Shown: positions 1-12,598, counted from the first letter of the stretch. The stretch: DNA of 64,000 nucleotides from Holothuria scabra (GCA_037179385.1 CM074195.1:25814087-25878086), one strand, 5' to 3'. Made by a program: numbers and translations. Notes: a model not told the origin generated them from the letters alone.

Positions 1-198
1 TATTAACGGCATCGTTATGTTGGACAGGCCCTTTATAAGCGAAGGAAGATAAAAAATCAACAGACTCCCTCTCCTGGGTTTTCTGTACCGATATCACTAA
101 AACGTTTCGCGTATGCACTCTCGGGTATACGAGCACTTGCATTTTTAAGCCGGTTGCGCCAAACCCACGAGTTTCCTCAAAACCTCAGAACAATCTAG

Positions 199-420
199 AA
201 GTGGCACAAGGATTTGCCGACAAGGGGAAAAGCTCCCCGACGGGGATCAGGGACCAGAATTTCCTAGACCGACAAAAGCGATAAGTTAGTTCCAGTGTGA
301 TTTCACTTGGCAGAATTTGAGGCGCGTCCGTCATATCGGGGTGTCTATTGAAAGAACCTGCCCTTCATACGAGCAAAATAAAAAAGTAATGTGCGACGGC
401 AGTTGCCTAGTGTAAAGTTC
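199..420 (+). repeat. Fragment of the 35.2-kb hAT-like family
   Basis: The run 'gtggcacaaggatttgccga' followed by the 'gacaaaagcgataagttagt' and 'tcggggtgtctattgaaaga' blocks matches, in order, the left ends of the hAT-like elements at 35236 and 42311. The right end is absent, so this is a truncated copy. No coding potential. Confidence 0.6.
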
Positions 421-1356
421 TCATGGTTGCCAAATTGTAGCCGAATAGATAACCAAATTGAAACGATCGGATGCCAAAGCTAACCAAAATGGGCAAAGTT
501 GAAAAAGGAAATCAAACTTGAGGGAAACATCATGTATAGTTTCGAACTTAAATTTTAAAACTTTTATTTTACCCATGCACTTTAATTAGTAAGGCGTAAA
601 TAAACTTTTTCATATCACTTTGCAAACCAGAAAGTGTTTTGTTTTAATGTTAAGAAGTTGACAGTGAACTTTGCGTTTACAAAAATTTGGTAATAAACCT
701 TGGAGTTTATCCTTCAGCTGAATGGCTTTAAATTTTAAAATTGTCCAGAAGTGGAAATCGATCTTAGGGTAAATTATAGTAACTAATAATGCTTTCAAAG
801 ATACTAAGTCTTTAAACTGTTAATGAACGACAAATGAAAGTGAGAAGGACCCCGTCAACAAGAAAAATTTATGTTTAAACAATTCTAAATCAACACAACA
901 TGGAAGTGACAGTCCTTATTTTTTTAATTCCTCAAAGAAACCACGGCACCCTAATTAAACCAACCCATTTTTAAAGAGGAACAACATGAAATTTGAAACA
1001 CTTGCTCTTGAAATATTAACCTGTCACAAATTTTGTTCTTTTAGAAAGAAAAAGAAAAGGAAAGGCGAGTCTGAAAGAAAGTTGGAAAGGGCACAATTGG
1101 CTTTCCCTATTGACAAAAACAAGAGTTTAAACGCAGTTAAAACTGATCGGGTGAAGGGGTTTGAGTCTGTTATATTAATGAATCTAATGCATCTGCTGTG
1201 CGTTATAGCCTACATAGAATTATAAAATTTCATTCCCTGTTTAAGCTTGAAACTTCGAATACGCATAATGGCATCCACTGTGGACAGTAATACGTACAAT
1301 GATTGCGTTACAGTTGCAGCACAAGTACCTGTGACCAACGTGTATCTACATTGGAA
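421..1356. other. Intergenic, no recognised feature
   Basis: AT-rich sequence with only short chance ORFs. I see no domain, splice pattern or terminal repeat. Confidence 0.5.
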
Positions 1357-1407
1357 AGCCCCCCCCCCCAAAAAAAAGCCCCCCCCCCCCAAAAAAAAAA
1401 AAAAAAA
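1357..1407. repeat. Poly-C/poly-A low-complexity tract
   Basis: Alternating runs of C (9-12 nt) and A (7-16 nt). The short ORFs through it are homopolymer artefacts. Confidence 0.9.
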
Positions 1408-1489
1408 TGGCTTCGGTACCTCTTAACATAACATAATATATTTGAGGTTTCATTTTGACCAGGGGTTGTTATTCCAACTATATTGACAT

Positions 1490-1992
1490 AGATGTACAGC
1501 GCCTCTGAAAAAATGAACACCCCCAGACAGCCGGAAATGAAATTTCCCACCCTTGTAACCTGGAAACTAGAAATGAAGAAGACGTCATTTTGAGCTTTCC
1601 TTTGCAATGGAAATTTAACTTCAATAGAAAAACAAACTTGGTAAGTGATCAGAAAATTACGACTCAAAGTGCCACCACCATTAGATGAAATTGTACTATC
1701 TCTTTTCGGTAAAAACTATACAACGGAATCGAAATCATGCTAATGTTTTTGACTCTGTTGCGACTCTTCGTTGTATTGAATTGCAAGGTCCACTGAATTG
1801 GACATTTTTTTTCTTATGTCCGAACTTCCGATTTTGCTTTCAACGTCTTGAAAATATGATACATTACAGCTGTTACAAGGTGGATTTAAATGAATTTTCT
1901 GTCAGATTTATGTGGTATTAGGATTCTTACACTACTGCTTAACATTAGGTGTGATGGAACACAGCCCGACCGATATCCATTACTGTTGCTCG
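1490..1992 (+). repeat. Dispersed repeat, related to the interior of the 35.2-kb hAT-like element
   Basis: Several blocks are collinear with 36440-36940: 'agacagccggaa', 'aacttcaatagaaaaa', 'aagtgatcagaaaa', 'acaaggtgg' and 'aatgaattttc.gtcaga'. It is therefore a diverged non-coding copy of that element's interior. It runs directly into a MITE-A fragment. Confidence 0.6.
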
Positions 1993-2099
1993 AATTGTGT
2001 CTGGATGAGGATGAGTTTGAAACAGTTGTGGGCGGGACTCAAACTTAATTGTGAGCAGGTAGGAGATTTGGAGCTGTTTGGGCTGTGACGATTAGGCCT
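1993..2099 (-). mobile_element. MITE-A fragment (TTAA family)
   Basis: Carries the reverse complement of the MITE-A left part ('attgtgtctggatgagg', 'gttgtgggcggg', 'gctgtttgggctgtga') and ends near 'ggcct'. The other half is missing. Confidence 0.65.
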
Positions 2100-2891
2100 C
2101 ATTTACAGATGTACTGAAACCTTAGAGCTTACAGATTGGTTTTATGGTTGCTCATGCCTACATTCCGCAAACGCGATAGCCCTATAAAGGTGGGGTCGAC
2201 ATTTTTTGCAGATGCTAAAAATTTTCATGGATGGCACAAATATGTAATAATGTTTGGTCAATTTTCATACTGTGATGGGGTAGTGAGAAATTTTTGGATG
2301 TGAGCAAGGAAACTCCCTTTGACGATATATGGGCTTATTGGTGCCGGATCGTTTGCTAGTGGTCCTTTAAAGGCGATCGGTCAAAAGGATCCAGGGGACC
2401 GAACTCACCGCCCCTGCTCATGGCAAACAAACATTCGAAACGCCAATATTAAACATGTGGCGTCACTAGGGACTAGGGTGGTTATCGCACACTTCGGTGT
2501 GTCTTCTCAACGAACCAAATGACCTATATAATATGTAGTGTGCACGCGACCTCAAAGGTACCTCAACATCTTATTTTGAATCAAGTTACCGTGTACAGTT
2601 CTGGAGATAACCCCTTTTGGGAGAAAATAATTATTACCCAGATCGGGGGAAAATTTGCCTGACTCAATGGTCTGAATATTTATGACTTCATAGTGTCTAC
2701 CTCTTCACAGTCGTCGAATTGTTTAATAAATGTGTGTTTCTTCAAATGAGGGGTAGTAGTTTAGACATAAAAGTGAGACTACCAGGTACCTTCAACTACG
2801 TATTTAAACACACATGGGCTAGTACGATCCCCTCACACACCTTTATGTGGAAAATGGTGCACAAAACTTGCGGCTGCGTGGAGTCTATAGA
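2100..2891. other. Intergenic, no recognised feature
   Basis: No coding domain or terminal repeat seen. Confidence 0.45.
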
Positions 2892-3196
2892 TTAAAGGCC
2901 CATTTCTCTCACCCCAAACAGAATCAATTCTCCTAACCTTCTTACTGAAGCCCCTCCCACAGTTGTCTGAAATTCATCCTCATCCAGACACAATCTCTGT
3001 TCATTGCTTCAGGGTGAGTATAGAAATACTCAATTTATACTATCAAAACACTCTCAGTACCGTTCGTGCTGTGTAATATAAGCTTTGGCACTCTGCATTG
3101 TTTGAATTAGCTGTCAATCAAAGAGCTGAGCCAATTGAGAATTTCGGTACCCGGGTTCCAAAATTGTAGTTTGGGGTGAGAGGTTTGGCCCTTTAA
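2892..3196 (+). mobile_element. MITE-A, full length (305 bp, TTAA-flanked)
   Basis: Starts TTAAAGGCCCATTTCTCTCA and ends with the inverted counterpart GGTTTGGCCCTTTAA. The interior is collinear with the copies at 49616, 48772, 46989 and 17276. There is no ORF, so it would be moved by a transposase elsewhere. TTAA at both ends fits a TTAA-targeting superfamily such as piggyBac or Kolobok, which is inference. Confidence 0.85.
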
Positions 3197-3755
3197 GCTT
3201 AGGACAAAGAACGTAGAAAAATTGCTCGATTTCTCAAAATCGGCGTGGTGAACGACCAATCATGACGAAGCCTTTTTTGTTCCCCACCAACAAAGTTTTT
3301 AAACATGGCCCATTTTCTCTTCCATAAAATCGATAAAATTGCAAGGTTGCTTTTAACGTTCGTCTCCGTTGAATTTGCCCTGTTGGATCGCAATGCATCA
3401 TGGTAGATATTTGAAAATGACGCCACACATGGTAGAATATTCCCCTGATCGGGTGAAAATGATATTCCCCGAAAGCGGCCATCTCCAGAACTGATGTAGG
3501 CCTACACATACTATCAAAGCTGCACAGGTGCATAGCGCCATCACTTATCGTCGCTGGTAACCGGCACCCTAAGTCGAGGTTGTCTATGTGGACAAAATAA
3601 TATGACAACCAAGACCCTAAGACCTACAGGGTCTTGGTTCATGGAGTGACAGAGTGGTCTAGTCCTGCTGCTGTGATTCACATGTGCATGCATGAGTTTA
3701 AATTTCGTTCCATTTACGTGATTCACTCCCCTTCACTTCCCCTCCCCTTCACTCC
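3197..3755. other. Intergenic, no recognised feature
   Basis: Only short ORFs without recognisable domains. C/T-rich at 3725-3762. Confidence 0.45.
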
Positions 3756-4203
3756 CCTTTGTAGACTTAGGTCATCTCAACTTGGTCTTCGATTTATAGG
3801 AGCAAAATTATGGAATTCTTTACCCTTTCAAGTTACTAAGTGTAAAAAACCATATGCATTTAAAAAGCAGCTTAAAGTTCATTTTATTGCAAACTACCTT
3901 TGAAATTCCGTTTTTGTTCTTCTGTGTTTTTGTGTTTCTATTCCTTTTGTCGCTTTTTCTGTTTGTTTTTAAGGGGTGTCAACATCCACAAGCTCCTATG
4001 AGCTTTTAGTTGCCACTCCTCAGTCTCTTACTTTGTTTTGTTTTGTTATGTAAGTAATTTTTTTGTGAGGTGTTTAGCATGATTTCTTACATACCGTAAT
4101 TTCGTTACCTTTACCTCTCTCAAAATGTTGTTATGTATTTTATATTATGGTAAGAGATTGGAAAAAATGTCGAACTGAACTGAACTGAACTGAACTGAAC
4201 TGA
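3756..4203 (+). pseudogene. 3' end of a LINE (C-terminus of ORF2, 3' UTR, repeat tail)
   Basis: The reading frame ending at 3903 contains LGLRFIGAKLWNSLPFQV, followed about 10 residues later by FKKQLK and a stop. This resembles the closing segment of many CR1/L2/RTE-like ORF2 proteins (G-x-LWN-LP ... F K xx L K). A roughly 270-nt T-rich 3' UTR follows and ends in (GAACT)n, a tail type common in such LINEs. The endonuclease and RT domains are missing, so this is a 5'-truncated insertion. The exact clade cannot be assigned by eye. Confidence 0.6.
4172..4203 (+). repeat. (GAACT)n tail
   Basis: Six tandem copies of a GAACT-type pentamer at the end of the LINE remnant. It is probably the LINE's own 3' tail. 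Confidence 0.85.
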
Positions 4204-4223
4204 TGGGGTTTCGTGTGGACTTT

Positions 4224-6519
4224 CACGTGGCGTACGCAGGGGGCAAGGGGACCCGGGGGCCATGGGCCCCCTCACGGAAACCAATTTTTTTTTAGATCCT
4301 AAAAATACGTACTTTAGTAACACAAATCTTCAAAAATCCCCCCATGGGTCAAAACATTGCCGAATCCGACAGACTTCGGGGCCCTTCTAATTTCCTCAAA
4401 ATCTTTAATTCAGCCTGGAATTTGGAAAAACTTCGGGCAGATTTTTGCAAAAAAAAATTCAGACAGCTACTTTCAGTTAGTTTTAAAAAATGCCATGGTT
4501 TTTGAGGAAATTTGTAGGCGTGTCCGAGCCTACAAATGCAGGCAGCGCCTCTCGTTATTCGTGAGCTTTTACTGCAGTCTTACACAACACAATGCCCGAA
4601 ATGGTCGAATATCCAAACTCTTTCGACTATTTGCCGGGCCGAAAAATAAGTATCACAGTCAGGGTATCATATTTGTACACTGAATTCAAAGAGATAAAAA
4701 AGTCGCGACACATTTTGGGAAGCCTGTCACTTAAAAGAAGCATGTCATCCTTCAGTCTGTTTTTAAAACTTGTGCAACATAATGCCCGAAATGGGGGGTT
4801 AATTTTAATATTAGAAATCTTCATTTAAAAAAGACAATTTTTATTCAAAATAAATCTTCATGGAAAATAAAAACGATAAAAAAGATTTGGGACACATTCG
4901 GGTATTTAGGAAAAAAAATCCTCATGTAGTCTTGCAAAAACTTGCCCAAAATGGTAAAATATTTGGAGGAAGGTTAAAAGTGCTTTGACGTTTTCAATTG
5001 CCAAATTAATTACACAGACAGGCAGGAGATAGTGTCCAATAGTGTGCCGTCAAGTCTTACCCAGAGACAGACAGAGCCGAATTCAGGCAATGGTTATGAA
5101 AATCGGGGGATTTGTTTTTCAATATACTATACTCATACAGCGTGAGAATATCTTCCCATAAGTCTGCCTAAAACTTTATTTTTTCAAAAGGTGCTACTAA
5201 TAGAAGGAGAATCCTTTATATTCGGATATTCGATCAGTCACATAGACAACATAGACAGTTTCATCTATTTAATATATATTTAATTTAGTCGGGGTTGGAC
5301 AAAAAGTCATCGCTCCCTGAGAGAATTGCTTGTAAGGACATCCAACTTCTCAAAAAAAAAATTAAAAGGGGATGGATTTTCTCCCTCAGATATCATTTTT
5401 TAACTCCTTAAAATACGCAAATTTGTCAAAATCCAAACTTTACTTCAAAAAGGAGCATCTGTGCATGACGCCAGACTGCATGTAAGGACACCTTAGTCAA
5501 AACTTTTCAAAGGGAGAGGGTGTTCATTCTCTTAGACTCGTTCCCGACTGGCATAGACGTGTGAGAAGGGGCAGGAGCGGTCAGGTGCTTTGAGCTATTA
5601 ATAGCTTGTCTTTTATCGTGCAAAAGAAGTAGAAGTAAAATCATTTACATAATCGAGAGTTCGGTTCATATGGACAATTTCATAAATTCAGCGGATCTTG
5701 AATGAAACGATGAGTTTTTCAATTCCGTTGAATAGCTTCCCCGAAATGATGCTTAATTTTTTATTCCTGCAAAGGAAAGTTTAAATCAAAGACTGTTAAG
5801 ACTCTTTACAGGCATGAAAATGCAATTTGGGGCCATCTGAAGGGTTACGATTTTTAAAAATTTTCTGTACACTTCGCTTTAGTCAGTCTTTCGGGCAAAA
5901 TTACATTTTTCTGGTCAAAGTATTCTGTAATTATTTTGTGTTTACTTTGTGGTTTCCGAACTTATTTTGAAGTGAGCTCTTTTTTCACACGATAAAGATA
6001 GCGACTGCTTAGATTCTACGTATAAGTGTGGGAAATGCTTTGTCCGGCCATCTGAGGGGCCAATTTTTCAACTTTTCTGTACGCTCCGCGCCAACAGATG
6101 GTGACGCTCCTCTTCATGGCAGAATTATTGTTTTCTTTTTGGTGGGGGGGGGGGGGAGAGAGAAGAAAAACCAAAACCAGAAATGCTTCCGTACGCCCAT
6201 TCCGATCACCGATGGTCTCTTAGTTTTACTCCTAAAAGTACGCAAATTTAGAAACAAATTTTACTTCAGAAAAAGGTAGCGTATAAACCGCATGTAGTGA
6301 AGAGACATATTATTTTCAGTTTTATCCCAATTAACCCCCATAATTCAATTTTCAAGACTGTTCCTGTCAAAGTAAAAAAATCTTGCACCATTTTGCAACT
6401 AGGATCCTTGTAGAGGCCAAATATTTTCAAAGGGGCCTCCCCTTAGACCTACCACAGGCCGGTGATCACTCAACATACAGCACCATCCCGTCTTCAGAGA
6501 AAACATGGGTGCGCCACTG
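4224..6519 (+). mobile_element. Non-autonomous hAT-like element
   Basis: The left end CACGTGGCGTACGCAGG pairs with the right end, whose reverse complement is CAGTGGCGCACCCATG. Flanks GGACTTTC and GGGCTTTC (7 of 8 identical if one base at each end is assigned to the flank) look like an eroded 8-bp target duplication. The interior holds a poly-G tract (6147-6158) and blocks shared with 7530-8183 ('gccaactgatggtg'-type and 'ctcctaaaagta'). No transposase ORF was seen. Confidence 0.6.
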
Positions 6520-7056
6520 GGCTTTCTTTTCACTTTGCATTATGTGTGCCACTATAATCTGTTGCCCAACTGATGGAGTCGGTTCGTCGCACTGAATCAC
6601 CCTTTGCATGCAGGACCAGCTACAATCCTCGACAAAACTGATGGGACAAAACAAACAATGAACCCATCACCATCCCCCCACTCCCTCGTTCAATGTTGCG
6701 GCAGCCCAAGGCGTCCTTTAACTTCAACATTGATACGGTGGAGCGGGATTTGTCCTTTGTATTTTTGTCAAGGATTGTAGCTAGCCGACTAAGTTGAGCT
6801 CCAGGGAAATTGTAGCTCTACCCCCTCCCTCCAGTGAAAATAATGGGGTCGGAATTATATCGGCTAGTCTCCAAATAATGCGGTTAAAACACCTTTCTTA
6901 TTTTACGGCTCAAGGTTGCTCATTTCGCATCCATTTTCACCTAGGGTTGGATTCTATTTGGGACAATTTGCAAACACATATGCTACTCGAATTGCCTTGA
7001 ATGGTCCAGAAACAAACAAACAGATGGTAATTCTCACCTGGTTTTCATTGATTTCG
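6520..7056. other. Intergenic, no recognised feature
   Basis: No domain or repeat family recognised. Confidence 0.4.
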
Positions 7057-7262
7057 AAGGATCAATCTTCTCACCCGAAACTACATTTCTCGTAAGGGTT
7101 TACCGAAATTCTCAATTGGCTCAGCTCCTTGATTGACAGCTAATTCAAACAATGCAGAGTACCAAATTAAGCTTATATTGCACAGCATGAACTGTGCTGA
7201 GAGTGTTTTGATTATATACATTGAGCTTTTTTTATACTGACCATGAAGCAATAAACTGAGGG
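7057..7262 (-). mobile_element. MITE-A, partial
   Basis: Collinear with the right two-thirds of MITE-A in reverse ('ttctcacccgaaactac', 'caattggctcagctc', 'aatgcagagtacc'). It stops after 'aataaactgag', and the outer TTAA is lost. Confidence 0.75.
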
Positions 7263-7400
7263 TGTACATGCATGCGGTGAGAAATAGTTTGCCATTTATC
7301 AAGCAAGAGATGTAAATGTAAGGGGTAAAATCATTAACAGATGGGAGTTCTATCAGTCTCAATTTCATTACCTCAGCGGATCTTTAATTTAACGAAATAA

Positions 7401-7484
7401 GTTAGTTACTTAGATACGGTAGAGTTTTATAGCCCAGTTTCTAACCTATTGGTTCAAGTCGAGCCAGCCACGGCCATTTTCCAG
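7401..7484 (-). mobile_element. SINE 3' fragment
   Basis: The reverse complement contains CTTGAACCAATAGGTTAGAA and the GTTAGT-type tail shared with the SINEs at 13866 and 18940. The tRNA-like head is missing. Confidence 0.75.
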
Positions 7485-7529
7485 TTTCCAATTTCAAGTT
7501 AGCCAAAAGTCACAATAGAGAGGCAATAG

Positions 7530-8183
7530 CATATTATCAATCCGTTGTATAGTTTCCCCGAAAAGAATCAAGACCATTTCATATAGGCCTTATAGTGATA
7601 GAATGTTTTGTGGTAATTTTCTGATCGCTTAGCAGGTTCCTGATTTTTTTATTTACTGCAAGAAAAAACTGCATGTTTAGATTCTCTTTACAAGCATCCA
7701 ATACGCAATTTTTGGCCATCTGAATGGTCTAATTTTTCGAAATTTTCTCTGCGGTCCGCGCCAACTAATGGTGGCGCTCCGCTTAGACAATCTTTATGAC
7801 AGAATAACGTTTTGTGGCCAAGAAAAATCGCAAAATAATTAAAAGGCCCCTTTCCGCCTATACCGATCAATGCTCTTTTATTTTGACTCCTAAAAGTATG
7901 CTAATTTAATGAAAAATTTTACTTCGAAAGGTAGCGTAAATAGCATAAGAATGCATGTAGAGACACAAAAGTTCCAGTTTTATCCTCATGAACCACCACA
8001 ATTCAACTTTTAACAAAATCGAAAATCTTGCACCATGTTGTATCCAGGCTCTTGAAAAACGCCAAATAATTAAAAGCAGAGGGGACACCCCTCCTCTTAG
8101 ACCTCTCCCCCAGGTAAGCGATAACTCAACATATGCATGCACCCCCCCCCCCCCCCCTTAGAGAAATCCTGCGTGCGCCACTG
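7530..8183 (+). mobile_element. 5'-truncated hAT-like copy
   Basis: Collinear with the right half of the 4224-6519 element and ends in the same GCGTGCGCCACTG terminus. Contains a poly-C tract at 8142-8158. The left terminus is not present. Confidence 0.6.
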
Positions 8184-9482
8184 CGTTGGTACATACAACT
8201 AAACCAGATATTGCTGACTAAAATAAATACAGTACTAAGAGTTGTTATTTCCAACTGCTCTATGTAATACTTTAAGATTAAAATATAGGTTATAATTATT
8301 ATATAATGACATGGTAATGTTTTTATACTCGTAAATTTGCATATTTTATATGAAATACATACAGATTGACGGGGAAAATTTTGGGGGAAATTTTATACCA
8401 TTGCCCTCTCTGGAAAATATTCCACTTCAGGATGGTGCTGACCCAACCTTGAGAAAATCAAAGACCAACGGACGTGAGAGACCCTATTCTTGTAATTTAT
8501 ACCATGGAAGTGTTTATATGCTTTCTGTAATGTAGCCTTTAGGTCATTGGCTATATGCCAATTGTTTCATTGGCTCTCAGGCTTTAATAATCTGAGGGTG
8601 ATTATTTGCTAACTCTATTAATCGTTGTTACTTTACTTAATACTGTGCACACAAAGGAAATCTCATAGGACTATGTCATCCTGAAATGTCTGTCTCAGTC
8701 CGTGTGTTAACAACAAACCCACATATTTATACTATACTACCTTATAAAATGTAGTCGTATCTAGCCCGCCTACGCCTAGCCTGTTTGTACAAAGGGTTCC
8801 AATCAGTGGTTCAGTCAGCTGAGAGAGAAACATTGATTCCGTCGTTTAGTGTTTCATATCAGCTTGATATCGAGACTGTTGGTATGTAAATACGATCTTC
8901 CTCGTTTCAAAATTGGAGTAATGCATCAGGAAACGGGGGAACGGACGTTGAAAACGCAGGGAGTTTCGTCTTGAAGGGATTTAAATCTTCTAGCCACACG
9001 GAGAAATATTATGCCCCGATATTTTTTCTTTCTTTTCTATTTTGTCTGCATGGATAATTTTAGTCGAAACGGTGCTGAACATCATTAAAAATTTGGAACG
9101 CTTGACTATACATCAAGGGAGCTGTTCAAGCTCACAACTACAGCATAGTTTCTCAACGGAGCCTGATAACTTCATGCAGATATGTAGACCAGTATAGTTC
9201 TGGTCGGCAAGTTGTACAGAGCAGAAGATTTACTAATTAACGGCACCAAGAACATCGCAACCCCGCTCTCCCGCGCTAGGTTACATTGTAGGTACGATAC
9301 TTTGTTGTCTTAATTAAAGGTCTTCTGTAGCAAGGAGATACTTCTTATTTAGATCTACGAGGATTGCATGGATTTCTTAGAGGATTTCTTAACTGAGTGT
9401 CATGTAGAGCCTTTTGTACATATATTTGGAACGGTATACGTACTGTGTCATCGCTGGAATTATCTTCGTGCGTTCGTGCAAT
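8184..9482 (+). other. Upstream region of the sulfotransferase gene
   Basis: No repeat family is recognised in the last kilobase before the start codon. TTG|GTATGT near 8880 resembles a splice donor, and polypyrimidine-AG sites such as CTTCTTATTTAG (near 9353) resemble acceptors. A 5' UTR intron is therefore possible but unproven. Confidence 0.4.
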
Positions 9483-10502
9483 ATGGGCACCGTAAGTGCC
9501 CCACTAACTGTTTGCGTGCTTGTAGTTTTCCTATGTTGTTACTACATTTTCTATGGAATGGTGGGATCAAGGACACTCCACACATATGGGGTGGAGCCTA
9601 AAGTGCAGCCCTATAACTTCCAGTCTTCCCCCCTCGAAGGGAGCACTTCTCGACTGTTAAAAGGAATTTCTCACACTAAGACACTTGTAGATCTCATTAT
9701 GTTCCACGCCCTTCCGAAATGTGGGAGTAGAACACTGTTGACTCTCGCTAAAATGGGGGAAGAATATACAAACGGCTTACTGACTGTTGACTCCGATCTC
9801 ACTCTACTTCCGAGGGATATGTTTCATGACGAAGATTTCGCCAGAGATTACCTAACACGACACTTGGAACACTTGTCGAAACCACTATTCGTGTACACCC
9901 ACGCACGTTTTGTGGATCTGCGGCAGGGTGTGGGGACTAAAACGAAATACGTGGGTTTGATACGGGACCCGCTGAGCCGACTCGTGTCTGGTTATTATTA
10001 CAGACGTAATAGAGACGGAACAGAGCTAACGGAGAAAGAAAAGCAATGGAGAAGTAGGCTGACAGACTTGTCGAATGAGACATTTGACGAATGTGTTCAA
10101 AATAACGGCAGTGACTGCACGGGACCATTCGTTTTGATATCAACCATAGCTCATTTTTGCGGGCCTGATAAAAGATGTAGCACAGATAAAATATGGGCCC
10201 TCGAAAGGGCCCAAAGGAATGTTGTGCAATACTTTGATGTTATAGGTATTATGGAGGATTACGCATCGTTCGTGGAAGTTGTAGAAGCGAACATTTCTCC
10301 TGCTTTCAGTGGGGCCACTAATAACTATGTTCTATTGCAGAATCAACCGGACGGTGTGGCGCTAATGAAAACAAAAAAGAAGGTCCCACCATCCGAGGAA
10401 ACAACGAAAATTATGACGGAAAGGCTTCAATACGATTATGAATTTTACAACTTTGTTAAGGATAGATTCTACAAGCAAAAGCAAGCCCTTGGACTTAGAT
10501 GA
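9483..10502 (+). CDS. Uronyl 2-sulfotransferase-like protein
   Basis: Predicted to transfer sulfate from PAPS to the 2-OH of uronic acid in chondroitin/dermatan-type chains, as a type II Golgi membrane protein. Uninterrupted 339-codon frame. The first in-frame ATG is at 9483 with A at -3 and G at +4; the frame extends upstream but without another ATG. Residues 6-25 form one hydrophobic signal anchor. The PAPS 5'-phosphosulfate loop PKCGSRT is at 78-84; YTHARF with H140 sits at the likely catalytic histidine position. The 3'-phosphate site GLIRDPLSRLVSGYYYRR is at 158-175, with R161 and S169. Cysteine pairs occur at C204/C212 and C226/C232; WALERA is at 238-243. The C-terminus KKKVPPSE...YDYEFYNFVKDRF is typical of the UST branch; HS2ST usually has a different loop. 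N-glycosylation sites are N198, N208 and N270. A partial duplicate lies at 34151. Confidence 0.9.
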   Translation: MGTVSAPLTVCVLVVFLCCYYIFYGMVGSRTLHTYGVEPKVQPYNFQSSPLEGSTSRLLKGISHTKTLVDLIMFHALPKCGSRTLLTLAKMGEEYTNGLLTVDSDLTLLPRDMFHDEDFARDYLTRHLEHLSKPLFVYTHARFVDLRQGVGTKTKYVGLIRDPLSRLVSGYYYRRNRDGTELTEKEKQWRSRLTDLSNETFDECVQNNGSDCTGPFVLISTIAHFCGPDKRCSTDKIWALERAQRNVVQYFDVIGIMEDYASFVEVVEANISPAFSGATNNYVLLQNQPDGVALMKTKKKVPPSEETTKIMTERLQYDYEFYNFVKDRFYKQKQALGLR

Positions 10503-12598
10503 CCAACATTGAAATTAAGGCAAAATTGCAGAGGGTGTATCTTGGGTACTAAGTTAAGACCACAGTGTACATTAAACTGAGTTTTGTCTTATTTATTGGT
10601 CGAGGGTCAGACTTCAGACAAGCAACACTTGGTCGTCCGGACAAAATGCTTTATTTTACTCATATAGCTTTAATATACTTTATTTTGCACATAGGAAGGA
10701 CATGAAGTCTTTCTATATAAAGAACCCACTAATTTTCCACAAAAATCCTTCATTTCTCGGATTCCTTTTGCAAAACATTTTGTCCATTAAACTCCTCCTT
10801 TAATATTTGTCGATGCTTGAGATTGTTCTTGTCGGCGCTTCAAGTTCGGGGAAATCCTGGCGCCCCACACCTTGTGAATTGATGCAACATTCGTTGCAAC
10901 TTTTGTATTACTTTTCTTTTTGAGATAAAGCTTCGCTGGATTTTATTGTCAAACTACATGATTTAATTGATTGACAACAGAGTTGATGAGGTGCGCTTAC
11001 ATTACTTTTCCGTAAAACTGAAAGGCAGATTCATTCACACACATGTTCATGCGCATGCTCTATGCTAGCTACTGACGTAACCGTCTGTCAGTTATTTTTT
11101 AGTGTGCTTTCACTGTTTTTGTCTAAACGTATGGGTGCATCAGCTCTGCTCGTGACATTATTTTGTAACACATATGAGAAATAACTATGAATCAAATTGA
11201 ACATCTTTAGGCTAGATTAATTACTGTATCAAAAACTTGTGTGATGAATCATAAAACTACCGAGGAATTCGAACTTTAGAGGCCCCCTGCGTTACACCAA
11301 CCAGCCTTATGTAAAAAGTTCGCATTTATTGCTCAGAACGCATGGTAATTAATTCATCATTTTACACCAAAATGATAAATTGCAGATATCAGGTAGGGGT
11401 GTTTGTTCATTTTTTTGCAAGTCGTAGAGCGGCTCTCCTCATTGAATTGTTTCATGAAATTAAACAAAAATTTTCCAAACCTGTTGAGTTTTCTACATAT
11501 ACCAATGACAAATGGTCAAAATCAGATATTTGTGATCAGACAGTTTTTCAAATTATGCATAAAACCTTACAAGTCAGGACACCGAAAAATTTTAACTTTT
11601 TCCGTAGCTATTAGATATAATACTTAACTAATCATGCTCATCATAAGCATTGTCATGAGGTAATGACCCTGTAACATTCTCATTAAGTTATCGATATCAA
11701 CTCAATGAGCCTCTTTAAACGTTGAAATTCAATAAATGAGTAATTCACCATATTTGCGCAAAAAATGTTGAATTGATTACTTGCGATAAGTGAGTATTTC
11801 TACAAAATGTTACTGTTCAAATCCTCCAAGTAGGCCTGTCAATATTCCTTTCAAATGTTAGGATAATAAGTGAACATTTCATTATTCCGTCCAGGCAAAG
11901 GTAACATATTAACTTAGCAGGTCAGATATTTCATGTACCCCAACCCCTTTGGGACTGTCAACATGATGCAACGTTAAAACAGTAACTACCAGCGTACAAA
12001 CTATTCAACCCCGATCCCTACACATGCAGCTATAGTCGTAACATTTCTTCCTGCTTCAGCACAAGTTTACCATGCTTTAAGTAGACCTAAATGCAACCTG
12101 TGACCATGCTTACGGTGATTAGCCAAGAGTGTGTGTCAAGAGTGTGTAAATATACTTCAATTGTGAACACGTTTACGTGGGTCCGTTTTGCGACATTTGC
12201 AAAGCAAACTTTGGACCATCTTATCTAAGACTTTTTGTTTGACTGTAAGTTTGCACATTTAGACCGGAGAACCGCTTAACAAACAGCTTGTGTGAGTTTT
12301 TAAACATGTGGGAGGATATTTCTCGAAATGACTCGGCAATTTCTCCTCTTGGCTGTAATGCCTTTGAACATGCGGTTGAGCGACCATGGAGGTTGTATTA
12401 ACACCTCCCTGATGTGACATATGGGTGTGGTACCTGTACGTCTTTTCACAATGCAAAACAGTACTTTGTGTGGGGATCTTTTTGATACTCTCAAGCTCTT
12501 TGAACGACAGACTAACAGTCAAAGTAGATTTTAAGGTAAACATAATATAATGCGGGAATTTAAAGTGCTAGACTTTTTAACAAAATATCTAGTACTGT
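10503..12598. other. 3' flank of the sulfotransferase gene, then intergenic
   Basis: Homology to the copy at 34151 continues to about 10632, so the 3' UTR probably includes this part. ATTAAA at 10571 is a possible polyadenylation signal. Beyond that I see no gene or repeat family. Confidence 0.45.

Noticed and set aside
1308..1667. 119-codon minus-strand ORF
   Set aside because: Runs through the poly-C/poly-A tract and a dispersed repeat; the composition is an artefact.
9368..9601. 77-codon ATG-initiated ORF overlapping the start of the sulfotransferase gene
   Set aside because: It is in another frame from the conserved sulfotransferase, has no recognisable domain, and ends inside that gene.
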